Assembly: GCA_950022295.1 (NCBI GenBank)
Contig: OX465599.1
Span: forward strand, 287,949,501-288,013,500
DNA length: 64,000 nt
From: Bromus sterilis
Lineage: Eukaryota; Streptophyta; Magnoliopsida; Poales; Poaceae
Direction: 5' to 3'
A model generated the notes under the pieces. It searched no databases. It was not told the DNA's origin and saw only the letters and a program-made list of their open reading frames with translations. Shown here one piece after another: positions 22,697 to 33,886 of this stretch; position 1 is the stretch's first letter, and every line of letters starts with the position of its first letter. A program made the position numbers and the translations under genes.

Positions 22697-25600
22697 ATGT
22701 CTGCGGGGGAGTGGCTGCCCTCGATTGTGACGGAAGACATGCTGCTAGGGTACCAGGACGCCGGCCTGGTTCCCCGGGAGGGTTGCCGTCTTCCCTCGGC
22801 AGGGGAAGACGAGCCTGCACCGCGGGATGGTGAGAGGGTAATTTTACTTTCGCATGTGGATCGCGGCTTTTCTCTTCCCCCACATACCTTCTTCTTGGAT
22901 TTCTTGGCTTTTACGGGCGCTCAGCTTCACCACGTCGTTCCCAACGCGGTTACCCTTCTCTCCAGCTTTTTCACCCTTTGCGAGGGCTTTTTAGGCATAG
23001 AACCCCACTGGCATCTCTTCCGTAGTATATACGCCATCAAGCCTCAGAAGGCGAAAAGGTCTGGGGAGGGCGGCGGCGTTGAGTTTAATCATCTTTGTGG
23101 CGGTCTTTTTTTGGCCAAAAAGCAAGGAGTGCAGTACTTTGCTTCTTGTGTTCCTGATTCTGTCAAGAACTGGCAGAATAGTTGGTTTTACTGCAAAGTG
23201 GCCGAGGGACCGGGGGTGCGTACCTTGCCTCCTTACTCGGACGTTAGGTTGACTAACTCCCAGGGCTGGAACCCCTGGCTCACCAATGCTGATAAGGAGC
23301 AAGTGCTCCCCCTGATGCGTGAAGTCATCAGGTTGAAGAAGAATGGTTTGGACGCCATAGATCTGATAGCTGCTTTCGTGATTCGGAAGATCCAGCCGCT
23401 CCAGGCCCGAGCTCGGGGGATGTGGACGTACTCCGGGTTGCAGGACGACACCCGTTACAGTAACACTGAGATGCCCTTGGATGAGTTTGAACTTCAGATG
23501 AAGATAATAACAAGCGTGACTCAGAGGATTCAGGCAGTGGGCCGAGTGAGACCCCTCGGCGTCGACAATCCTCCCACCTTGGTATGCCGAGTTGTATGTT
23601 TCTTGAATGTGTTTCATTTGTTGGCTTTAACTCGGACCTCTTTGTTTATTGCTTAGGATTTTACCCAGTTCCGCTGCCCTATTCCTCTGGCTCCGCAGCA
23701 TCCCGCCGAGGAAGACGAAGATAGTGTTGTTGGCGCGGGGGTCGGAGTTGAGGTGGGGGAGGAGCTGGAGTCCGAGGTGGCTCGGGTTCAAGCAGCGTCC
23801 GAGCAACGCTCGAAGAACAACCAAGATCGCGAGTCGGCGCGGGAGGGGCTTATTCGGACCCTAAAAAGGGCTCACACTCCGAGTGGTGAGGAAGACGGCG
23901 GGAAGCTTCCTCCCTTGGGCCTCAGCTCTGGGAAGGTAGCGCCCATGAAGAAGAAGAAACTTGTCACTCTTGGGGGCCGAGAGGCTAATCCCGCAGGAGG
24001 TGCTGCTGCTGAAAGGGACAAGGGGGTTGGATCTAGTTCGGCCAGGGTTGCTCCTTCAAGGCGTAGCTTCAAGACCGTTCACCCGTAATGTTGTTGCTTA
24101 ACGCGTGCTTTTAAGGCTCTGTTAGTTTCTCAGACTCATCCTTAGTTGTTCTTTTTGCAGTGTTCGTCCGAGTGGTTCTGAGACGTTACCCGGGATCGAG
24201 GAGGATCCCGAGGCTGAAGCTATGGAGGACGCTAGCACTTGTGAGGTGACTGATTTTCCTGGGATGGGCGCTATTCCAGAAGATACTGCGACTGTTGGTG
24301 AGAATTCTTCGTTGTTTTCTTTGTTGAGGCATTTGTTGATGTCGTCTTTCGCTTTTAATTGTTTGTTGTTTCTGCTGCAGACATGGATGTTGACCCTGCT
24401 GTTGATCCTCCTGAGGTGACTGTTCCTGAGGGAACGGTAGCCTCTGGGTCTGGTTCCCGAGCTGCCGCACCCGATGCTCCAGCTGGGGAGGCTGTCAAGG
24501 GGACCCCTGTCGCCTCGGCGGCTGTTCGGGGGAGTGAGCCTACTAGTTCGGGGGCCATCCCCGTCGGGGCCCCAATGGAGAGTGCTATCATTGGCGGATT
24601 GAAGGAGTCTTTGGTCAAGGCGGCCCAATTTGAGCTGCGGCTGCGGGAGCTGGCATCTGAGGCTGAGTTGGTGAAGTCCAACATGCACGTAAGTACTTAC
24701 GTAAGTTTTCCTACCCACTGGGTGTAGCCCCCAAGGCTCCGAGTAACTTTATGAAGTTATTCGGAGTCTTTTGATAGGAGGTTTTTATTTTGATGAGCTT
24801 CCAGTGGGAGCACTTCTTAGTGCACCCACTGGGTGTAGCCCCCAAGGCTCCGAGTAACTTTGTGAAGTTATTCGTAGTCTTTTGATAGGAGGTTCATATT
24901 TTCGTGAACTTCTAGTGGGAGCACTTCTTAGTGCACCCACTGGGTGTAGCCCCAAAGGCTCCGAGTAACTTTGTGAAGTTATTCGGAGTCTTTTGATAGG
25001 AGTTTTGTATTTTCGTGAACTTCCAGTGGGAGCACTTCTTAGTGCACCCACTGGGTGTAGCCCCCAAGGCTCCGAGTAACTTTGTGAAGTTATTCGGAGT
25101 CTTTTGATAGGAGGTTTTTATTTTGATTATGGTATTCCCCTTGTCTTCGTAGGAGGCATGCAAGCTTGGGTCGGCCTTCGTGAAGTTGCAGAAGGAAAGT
25201 GTTGCCACCAAGGGTGCATACGAAGCGCTTCTTGAAGAGCATAACAAACTGAAGAAACAGCATGCTGAGGATAATGGTAAGAGTTCTTGAGTTTCCAAAC
25301 TGCCATCGTTCTTCCTCTTGTTCTTGCGTCTAACGTTTTGCTTGCAGAGGCGGCGAAGAAGGCCTTTGATGCAAAAGTAAAGGAGAACAATGATTTTGTG
25401 GCCAAGATGAAGAAGGAAATAGACCAGGTTGAGAAGAGAGACAAGGCTCACAAAGCTTTGGAGACCAGTCTCCATTACTATAAGCAGGCGGTGAAGGAGA
25501 ATGAGGCTTGCATCTCTAGGCTGGAGTCTGACTTGGAAAAGCTTTCCGAGCTGCGTGCCGAGGATGCGAAGAAACATGAAGCCGAGTTGGAAACCACTCG

Positions 25601-26261
25601 GAAAGCAGTGAAGGTAGCTGAAGAGTATTGCGCTGGGCGGTTCGCCGTTTTCAGTGAGACCTTGTCTGGTGAGTATTTTACTGTCCGAGCTGTGGTAAGG
25701 AGTTGTGGTCCGTTCTATTATTTACCCGTCTGCTCTATTGGTGTAGCGTATGGTACAAATCCAGATGCCGAGCGGGCGCGCATGGCTGACTTTGCTGAAA
25801 TCATGAAGAGAGATAACTATACTCCAGTTACCACAGAATTTGCTTTGGCTCGGGGATTGCTGACCATGAGGTGCGCCAAAGCGAAGAAATTTGCTGAGGA
25901 GGTTATGGGTGCTACTCTGGCTTTGAAGAGCAAGCTGTCGCCTGAAGAAGAGAGCAGAGTGAAGTTGGATACTGTTGTACCCGTTCTGCAGGAGGCTCCA
26001 CATCAGGTGGCCCGCTGGAAACGCTCAGCGGAGCGGAGCGGTGCGAATTACGCACTGGCTTTGACCAAGGCGCATTTTCCGGAGCGGGTCCATAATCTTG
26101 AGCGAGTTGGTGGTGGAGATCCGAAAGAAGGTCAAAGATGCACCTCCTTCTTGCCGCGCTATGCTGAGACTGCTATCCGAATCGCACTGATGCCCGATCT
26201 CGATTTCTTCATTGAGTCAACTGGAGTAACCAGTGAGTCGGACGAGGCGGGCGAGGATTGA
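22697..26261 (+). CDS. Antisense gene of the Tat element (Transposase_28-like protein), seven exons
   Basis: The gene lies opposite to gag-pol. Proposed exons are 22697-23581, 23657-24084, 24161-24297, 24381-24688, 25153-25276, 25348-25668 and 25747-26261. All introns are GT-AG, and the sum is 2718 bp, giving 905 residues with no internal stop. I chose ATG 22697 because it follows a TATA box, and frames upstream of it lack an ATG. Residues 1-290 carry the plant 'putative gypsy type transposon' domain (PF04195-like: FSLPPHTFFLDFL, LHHVVPNAV, FLGIEPHWHLF). The middle is acidic and low-complexity. Exons 4-6 code for long coiled coil (KKAFDAKVKENNDFVAKMKK). Such antisense ORFs are known in Tat elements, but their role is unknown. 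It is intact although the sense genes are broken. The exon model is mine and unverified by RNA. Confidence 0.8.
24714..25127 (+). repeat. 111-bp tandem repeat in intron 4 of the antisense gene
   Basis: About 3.7 copies start at 24714, 24825, 24936 and 25047, each with CCCACTGGGTGTAGCCCC. Each copy holds a hairpin with 13-bp arms (CTCCGAGTAACTT / AAGTTATTCGGAG, one G-T pair, 4-nt loop). The array makes up most of the 464-bp intron. Confidence 0.9.
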
Positions 26262-26439
26262 ATGGATTGTCTTGAAAAAACAGTTGCTTGATATTTGCCT
26301 CGGTATGCCGAGTGGGTTTGTAATAAGTTGCACTTTGTGGTTGTGTCGTGACACTCCGTCGTTTGGGTGATGAACTCGTGCTCTGTTTCTTTGCTTGGAA
26401 TGAATTTTTCTTCCGACTTGCCTTTGTGAAGGTTCGAAG
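26262..26439 (+). other. 3' flank of the antisense gene
   Basis: Short AT-rich stretch after the antisense stop (TGA 26259-26261), containing AATGAATTTTTC. It may hold the poly(A) region, but no strong AATAAA is visible. It leads into the 242-bp array. Confidence 0.4.
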
Positions 26440-27441
26440 TTTGTGATGCGCGCGGCTCGGAAGAATAACCTGTTTTTATAGCTTTAAGCAGCCCCCAAGC
26501 CTCTTTAGGCTTGAGAGTACTTAGAAAAAAAATCTATTGAAGATCTTGTATACAAGGTCCTCAATGCAGATGATGTTGTGCTTCCTCAAGCCTTTGGGGC
26601 GTTGGTGAGCACTTAACATTGGTTTTCTAAGTTCTCGTCCGAGCTGCGCACAGCTCAGATGGAACCTGATTAATAGTGTTCGTCCGAGCTGCGCGCAGCT
26701 CGGAAGAAAACCTGTTTTTATGGCTTTAAGCAGCCCCCAAGCCTCTTGAGGCTTGAGAGTACTTAGAAATTTTTTCTATTGAAGATCTTGTATACAAGGT
26801 TTTCAATGCAGATGATGTTGTGCTTCCTCAAGCATTTGGGGCGTTGGTGAGCACTTAACATTAGTTTTCTAAGTTATCGTCCGAGCTGCGCACAGCTCGG
26901 ATGGAACCTGATTAATAGTGTTCGTCCGAGCTGCGCGCAGCTCGGAAGAAAACCTGTTTTTATGGCTTTAAGCAGCCCCCAAGCCTCTTGAGGCTTGAGA
27001 GTACTTAGAATTTTTTTCTATTGAAGATCTTGTATACAAGTTCCTCAAATGCAGATGATGTTGTGCTTCCTCAAGCCTTTGGGGCGTTGGTGAGCACTTA
27101 ACATTAGTTTTCTAAGTTCTCGTCCGAGCTGCGCGCAGCTCGGATGGAACCTGATTAATAGTGTTCGTCCGAGCTGCACGCAGCTCGGAAGAAAACCTGT
27201 TTTTATGGCTTTAAGAAGCCCCCAAGCCTCTTGAGGCTTGAGAGTACTTAGAAATTTTTTCTATTGAAGATCTTGTATACAAGGTCCTCAATGCAGATGA
27301 TGTTGTGCTTCCTCAAGCCTTTGGGGCGTTGGTGAGCACTTAACATTGGTTTTCTAAGTTCTCGTCCGAGCTGCGCGCAGCTCGGATGGAACCTGATTAA
27401 TAGTGTTCGTCCGAGCTGCGCGCAGCTCGGAAGAAAACCTA
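26440..27441. repeat. 242-bp tandem array between pol and the antisense gene
   Basis: About four units with a spacing of 242-243 bp: the motif CGTCCGAGCTGCG starts at 26636, 26878, 27121 and 27363. Each unit has the 20-bp palindrome CCGAGCTGCGCGCAGCTCGG or a near form, the palindrome CTTGTATACAAG, and the near-palindrome AAGCCTCTTGAGGCTT. It lies just 3' of integrase. Variable tandem repeats at this place are known for Tat/Ogre elements and can seed satellite DNA. No coding capacity. Confidence 0.92.
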
Positions 27442-27518
27442 TTTTTATGTAATGAAAACGAATGGAATAAGGCGCACTAGGCGTACAAGTAATTTGTATT
27501 CATATCTTACAAGCTTTC

Positions 27519-30500
27519 TCATGCATAGAATCGGCGCAATAACTGGGCGTTCCAGGCACGAGGCTCTTCTATATTATTGGTTACATCATACAGGTGATAG
27601 GCCCCATTGTGCAGTACTCTGGAGATGATAAACGGGCCTTCCCATGGGGGAGCTAATTTGTGATCCGAAGTTTGCTTGATGCAAAGTACCATGTCACCTT
27701 CTTAGAAGGAGCAAGCTCGGACGTGTCGGTCGTGATATCGGCGAAGGTCTTGCTGATAAAATGTCGAGCGGGTGAGGGCTAAATTTCGTTCCTCTTCCAG
27801 GAGGTCAACGCCGTCTTGCCGTGCTTCTTCGGCTTCAGCTTCTGTGTACTGGCTTATACGGGGTGCATTGTGCTTGAGGTCACTCGGAAGGACTGCTTCT
27901 GAGCTGTAGACGAGGAAGAAGGGGGTTGACCGAGTTGAGCGATTGGGAGTTGTGCGCAATCCCCACAAGACTGAAGGGAGTTCATCAACCCAGGCGCCCG
28001 CTGCTTCCTTTAGTTCCCGGAGGAGCCGAGGCTTGATTCCTTTGAGTATTAGTCCGTTGGCTCGTTCGACTTGGCCATTGGACTATGGGTATGCGACTGA
28101 GGCGAAGTTGACCTGGATGCCATTGGACCAACATAATTTCTTGAATTCGGCTGAGTTGAAGTTCAATCCATTATCAGTAATGATGTCATGCGGGACGCTG
28201 AACCGATGGATGATGCCCTGCATGAAGCTGACTGCTGTAGCGGAGTCTTGGTTCTTGATAGGCTTTGCTTCTATCCATTTTGTAAACTTGTCTACGGCGA
28301 CCAGAATGTGAGTGAAGCCATGCTTTCCCGTTCGGAGTGGTCCAATCATATCCAATCCCCATACTGCAAATGGCCAGGCTAGGGGGATGGTCTTCAGCTT
28401 GGAAGCTGGTTTGCGAGGCTGGTTGGCGCAAAACTAGCAGCCCTCGCAATGGTCCACGATGTACCGGGCATCGCTGAGGGCGTCGGGCCAGAAGAAACCA
28501 GCTCGGAAAGCTTTTTCCACTAACGTCCGACTTGAAGCATGATGGCCACAATCTCCCGAGTGGATTTCTTGCAGTATGCAGCAGCCTTCTTCCTTGGAGA
28601 TGCATCGCTGGGGGACATGAGTGATGTTGTTCCTGTACAGCTCTCCGTTGATCTCCGAGTAGGACTTGGACTTGCGGACTATCTGTTTGGCTTCTACCTC
28701 GTCGTCGGGCAACTCTTGTTTTTGCAGATAGTCAAGGATTGGGCGTGTCCGCTCGGGGGGAATGACCTCCACATCAAACACCATGTCAACTACTGCGGGT
28801 ATGTCTTCTTTGCTGGGGATGTTCTTGTCAGGAAGCATGTTTGGATCTGCCTCCAGGAAGGGATCTTCTTTGACTGTAGGGGAATGTAGGTGTTCCAGAT
28901 AGATCCCTGGTGGGATCTGTCCGCGGGTGGAACCCAATTTGGCAAGGTCTTCTGTTGCCTGATTCTTAACCCTTGGGATGTGATGGAGCTCCAGCCCATC
29001 AAATTTTTTCTCCAATTTTCTCACTGCTACACAGTAGGTTGTCATTGTTGGGCTTCGGATGTCCCACTCTTTCATTACTTGGTTGATTACCAAGTCTGAA
29101 TCTCCGAATACCATATGTCTCCTGACTCCGAGTGAGATAGCCATTCGCATGCCATACAGAAGAGCTTCATATTCTGCCTCGTTGTTTGTTGCTGGGAAAT
29201 GGATTTGGGGGACGTATCGAATCTCATCCTTTCTGGGTGAGACTAGTACCACCCCTGCCCCTGCGCCATGTAGCATCTTGGAGCCATCAAAGAACATTGT
29301 CCAATGTTCTGGTGTTGGCTGTGGGGGGTGTTGGACTTCAATCCACTCGGCTAGGAAGTCCACCAGTGCTTGTGACTTGATTGCTTTCTTAGCTTGGTAA
29401 TTGAGGTCAAAGGGGAGTAGGTCCAAACTCCATTTTGCTATCTGCCTGTTGAATATCTGTTGTTCATAATTTCTGCCAGGGGGGCTTCAGAGACCACTGT
29501 GATGGAATGATCCTGGAAGTAATGTGCGAGCTTCTGAGACGCCAGGTAAATCCCCATTGCTATCTTCTGGTAGTGAGGGTATCTCTGCTTGGATGGTGTG
29601 AGGACTTCGGAGATGTAGTACACCGGTCTTTGCACCTTCTGTGCTTTTCCTTCTTCTCTCTCCACCACTATGGCTATGCTGACAACTCGGCTTGTGGCAG
29701 CGATATACAGCAAGAGCGACACTTTTTCCTGGGGTGCTGCCAGGACTGGCCGAGTTGACAATTGCTTCTTGAGTTCTTCGAAAGCCATTTGAGCCTCTTC
29801 CGTCCAGACGAAATTCGGCGATTTTTCATCAGTTGGTAGAGAGGTAGGCCTTTCTCTCCCAATCTGGAAATAAACCGAATGAGTGCTGCGAGGCAGTCTG
29901 TTAACTTTTGGACGTCTCGGAGCTGCTTGGGAGGTTTCATGTTCTGAATTGCCGTGATTTTTTCCGGGTTGGCTTCTATCCCTCGCTCGGAGACCATGAA
30001 TCCAAGTAGCTTCCCTGCTGGCACGCCGAAAATGCACTTTTCAGGATTAAGCCTGATGTTGTAGGCTCGGAGGCTCTGGAAGGTTTCTGCTAGGTCTGCT
30101 AGCAAACTACTCCCTTTAGCCGATTTGATTACGATGTTGTCCACGTAGACTTCCACGTTCCTGCCGATCTGCCAGATCAGACAATTCTGCATCATGCGCT
30201 GGTACGTGGCGCCTGCGTTCCTTAGTCCGAATGACATCGTGATGTAACAAAAACATCCGAATGGGGTTATAAACGCCGTTTTGAGTTCGTCTCGTTCATA
30301 TAGTCGGATTTGGTGGTAACCCGAGTATGCATCGAGGAAACATAATCTCTCGCAACCTGATGTGGAGTCCACAATCTGGTCAATACGAGGAAGAGGGAAA
30401 TGGTCTTTGGGACAAACTTTATTGATATGGCGAAAATCGACACAAGTTCTCCAAGATTTATCCTTCTTCGGAACCATTACAGGATTTGCTAACCACTCGG

Positions 30501-30729
30501 AGTGGAAGATTTCCCTAATGAATCCGGCTACTAATAGTCTAGCTATTTCCTGCCCGATGGCCTTCCTTTTCTTAGAGGAAAACCGTCGGAGGGACTCTTT
30601 TACCGGTCTTGCCTTCGGATCTACATGCAACTTGTGCTCGGCCAACTCCCTTGGGACTCCAGGCATGTCGGAGGGCTTCCACGCGAAAATGTCCCAATTC
30701 TCACGGAGGAAGTTGACGAGCTCGAGTTC
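27519..30729 (-). pseudogene. Tat pol: reverse transcriptase, two RNase H domains, integrase; multiply disabled
   Basis: Reverse transcriptase occupies about 30666-29830 (VKESLRRFSS, DAYSGYHQI, PFGCFCYITMSFGLRNAGATYQ). Its active site reads YVDN instead of YVDD, so a catalytic Asp is lost. The frame shifts near 29830 into the classic RNase H (29440-29830) and again near 29440 by one base. A second RNase H follows (MFFDGS, GAGAGVVL, NEAEYEALLYG, GDSDLVINQ), the archaeal-type domain of the Tat lineage. Integrase has the HHCC zinc site (IHSGDCGHH to HCEGC), core VAVDKFTKWIEA, ITDNGLNF, and VERAN after a stop. In-frame stops are at 28434-28436, 28083-28085 and 27702-27704. The frame ends at 27519-27521 in AQLLRRF. 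Confidence 0.9.
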
Positions 30730-33700
30730 CTATTGGGGATCCAGATCGGTAGCGATGTTGGTGTACTTGCCTTCATCTGTTGGGTGTATCTGCACCCTCT
30801 TGGTTTCTCTGGCCGACTCGAATGACGATGTCTTCTTTGGCTGCAGCAACTCGGACGAGTCAACGGCCTTCTTGTATTCGGCCAATTCGACCTCGGCCAT
30901 CTGTTGATCAGCTATCAGGGAGCCTTTCTGCAGCAGGTCTTCAGCTTGCTTGTAGTCTCCTGAGACAGTGATCACGCCATGAGGGCCGGGCATCTTGAGC
31001 TTCAGGTAGACGTAACAGGGGATGGCCATAAATTTTGCGTAGGCCGGCCTTCCGAGTAAAGCATGATACGCACTCGGGAAGTCCACTACTTCAAAGGTGA
31101 TCCTCTCTTTCCGGAAGTTACTCGGAGTACCGAAGACCACATTGAGGGAGATCATTCCAAGTGAGTACACTTTTTTCCCCGGGATTATCCCATGAAATTC
31201 CAGGTAGCTTTTGCGGAGTTTCGACATCGGGATGTTCATGCTCTTCAGAGTGCTTGCATACAGGATGTTAATTCCGCTGCCACCGTCTATCAAGACATTC
31301 CTGATCCTGAAGTTACCATTTTCCGTTTCTAGCAAAGGGTCTACAATCAGGGCGTGTCTTCCCGGGTGAGGAATGTGAGGAGGGTGGTCCGACTGATCGA
31401 AAGTGATGGGGACGTCGGCCCACTTGATGTAACTCGGAACTGCCGGAGCCGCCGAGTTGACTTCTCTGAACCTTATTTTTTCTACCCTCTTCGATTCTCG
31501 TCCTGCGAAGATGACCAACACTCCGTCCTCCCGCGGGAAACCTTCGCTGTCCAGTTTCGGGCTGGGTGCTTTCTTTTTCCCGGTCTCCTTGTCTTGCTGG
31601 GGGCCTGTTCTTGCATTCTGGGCTGCTCTCTTGATCAGGCGGCACTGCCGAGCTGTATGCTTTGGGATAACCACCTTTCCCTCGGCATCGCGGGTGGTGT
31701 GGAGAGGACAGGGCTGATCCAGAACTTCATCGTCGTTGGACGGGTTTTTCTGCCGCGGTTGCCACTCCTTTCGCGCTTGACCCTTGCCATGAAGGCCCGA
31801 AGCATTTGCTACCGCTACCAGCTCTGGGTCTGTTGGGGCGTCCTTCGCCTTTCTCTTGTTATTTGCGGTCTTCTGCTTCGGGTTCGGTGCCGAGCTGCCA
31901 CCTCCTCTATGCTGTTGATTCTTCTGCCGGATTTCTTCCTCGCCATTGGCATACTTATTTGCTATCTCCATCAACTTCCCGAGTGAGGTGACGTGTGGTG
32001 ACCTTGCCAGCTTGAGGCTTAATTCCTTGTACTTGACCCCCTGCTTGAAAGCGTGAATGGCCTGGAACTCGGAGACCCCTTCGACCGAGTTGTGGAGTGT
32101 GATCCACCTCTGGATGTAGTCCCGAGTTGTCTCGGTGTTGCCCTGGACGCACAATTGCAGCTCGGTCAGGCCTCCGGGCCTCTTGTAGGTCCCCTCAAAA
32201 TTCTTGATGAATACTCTTTCGAGTTCTTTCCAAACCCAGATGCTACTTGGGGGGAGCTGATTCAGCCACGCCCGAGCCGAGCCTTCTAACATCAACGGCA
32301 GGTGCATCATGGCTATCTCGTCACCGCCCCCTCCGATCTGCACGGCTATTCTGTAATCATCCAGCCATGTTTGGGGTTTAGCATCACCTCGGTATTTGTC
32401 CACCCCCTGGGCTATCCTGAAGTGTGGCGGAATGGGGGTAGACCGAATCCTTTCGCTGAAGCAGACCGGTCTTGTGGCCATTGAGGGCCGAGCCTGATCC
32501 TGACGATGAGTTCTGGCGCGGTCGACTCGGGTCTGAACAAGATGGCTTCGGGCGTCGTCTTCAATGTCAAAATAACGGTCATCTCGGCGCCGCGGGAACT
32601 CCTCCCTCCGAGGTGCGGGCCGACCCATCCCACAGGCTTCTGTTCTTCTGAGGTCTTCATGCCGATATTGCTCTTGGCGATGATCTCCTCGAGGTTCATC
32701 TCTGCGCCGAGGTGAACTATTTCTGTTCCTCCGTGCTTCCCCATAGGGCGTGTGTACTGACAGTGATGTCCTCACAGGGGGAACTTGGGAATGGATCTGC
32801 TGCTGTGATTGACTGATAGCAGCGTTTTGATCGACTGCGGCTTGCAAGAGGAACGCCAGGTGCTGAATTTCTTCCGCCGCCGATCCACTGGGCTGTAGAG
32901 AGTTTGCGATCCAAGTTGCCGCTATGAGATTTTCGACTGGGGTGCCCATAACTCGGAAAGGTTCTCGACCTGGGCCCCGCAGTTGACGACTGGTTTTGCT
33001 TTGTCTGAGCCGAGCTACCTCCCGGGCTTGACGCTCGAGAGTGTTTTCCAACTCGGCCAGACGCCCCCGCTCAGCCAAATTGGTTAATCTGGCTGCCTCC
33101 AGGCCTCGCCCTTCTGGAGTGCTTGTGTCAATTGGGGTATTAAGCAGTCGCTCGGCCGCTTCTGCCTCTTCCCGCTCCTCCCGGGTAGGTGGACGAGGTT
33201 GCCGACTTGAATCTCCGAGCTCCAACCTTCGGAAGGCTGAAACACGTCGGGTCGGCTCCTGAGTGCCAGCCTTGGATGGGCTGTTCGTTTCATCTTGGGC
33301 GCTAGTGTCCCGAGCTGGCGATGGCTGAGAGGGCGGAGTCTCGGCCATACATACTTCCGCAACCGCGACAGGAGTGCCGCTGCTGCCTGCTTGTTCGGCG
33401 CCTAACTCGGCGTCAGACGCTGCCATGCCTTCTTCTTCAACCAGGTCGAACAGAGGCAAGAGAGAAGTCGTGGAGCCTTCTCTTGAGATCAGTTCGTCCA
33501 AGGCCTTGTGGGCTGACTCCACCGAGTCGATGACCGCCACCTGCTCGACCTTGACCGAATTTCCACGATGGTGAGCGCGCGTACGGCCCGAGCGCCTTTT
33601 CTTGTGGCGGACAGATAGCAACGCGGGCGCTTGATGATGAGCCGACAGCTGGAGGCGCAGGGGCCCCGATTCGTCAGCTCGGAAGTGGACGCTGCCCCTT

Positions 33701-33843
33701 GAGGGCTGCAATTGTGCCTGGAGCGGGGAATCTGCTAACCAAGATGAATCGTCAGCTATGAAAGCCAACGATCCAAAACAGAAAACCTCTCCGACGATGA
33801 GCTCAGAGCCGCAAGTCGACGAAAAGGATGAGGAAAATGACAT
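30730..33843 (-). pseudogene. Tat gag-protease (1037-codon frame, stop before pol)
   Basis: The ATG at 33843 is the first after the primer site, and the frame is open for 1037 codons. Residues 1-480 are low-complexity and charged, with a coiled coil near 225-285. The Retrotrans_gag domain lies at about 485-600 (KYRGDAKPQTWLDDY, ARAWLNQLP, YIQRW). A knuckle-like CPLH...H...C stretch is at 712-734. The aspartic protease has DGGSG at 853-857 (Tat style) and ALLGRPAYAKF. The frame stops at TAG 30730-30732, then continues in the same frame straight into reverse transcriptase (FLRENWDIFAW). The ancestral gag-pol was therefore one frame, and this single codon now separates gag from pol. The gag part itself looks intact. 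Confidence 0.85.
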
Positions 33844-33866
33844 CTCTACGATTGCTGATCAACTCA

Positions 33867-33886
33867 GCCCCATGGTGGGCGCCAAC
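33867..33886 (-). promoter_or_regulatory. Primer-binding site region of the Tat element
   Basis: On the minus strand the LTR end CCACGACA is followed by G and TTGGCGCCCACCATGGGGC. This is a typical tRNA-complementary block of Gypsy elements, directly at the LTR. I do not assign the tRNA. Confidence 0.65.

Noticed and set aside
22697..26261. Antisense gene considered as a host gene captured by the element
   Set aside because: It lies within the element's LTRs at the place where Tat elements carry their antisense ORF, and the domain is known from such elements.
26440..27441. Regular repeats considered as a CRISPR-like array
   Set aside because: Units are adjacent tandem copies of 242 bp without unique spacers, in a eukaryotic retrotransposon.
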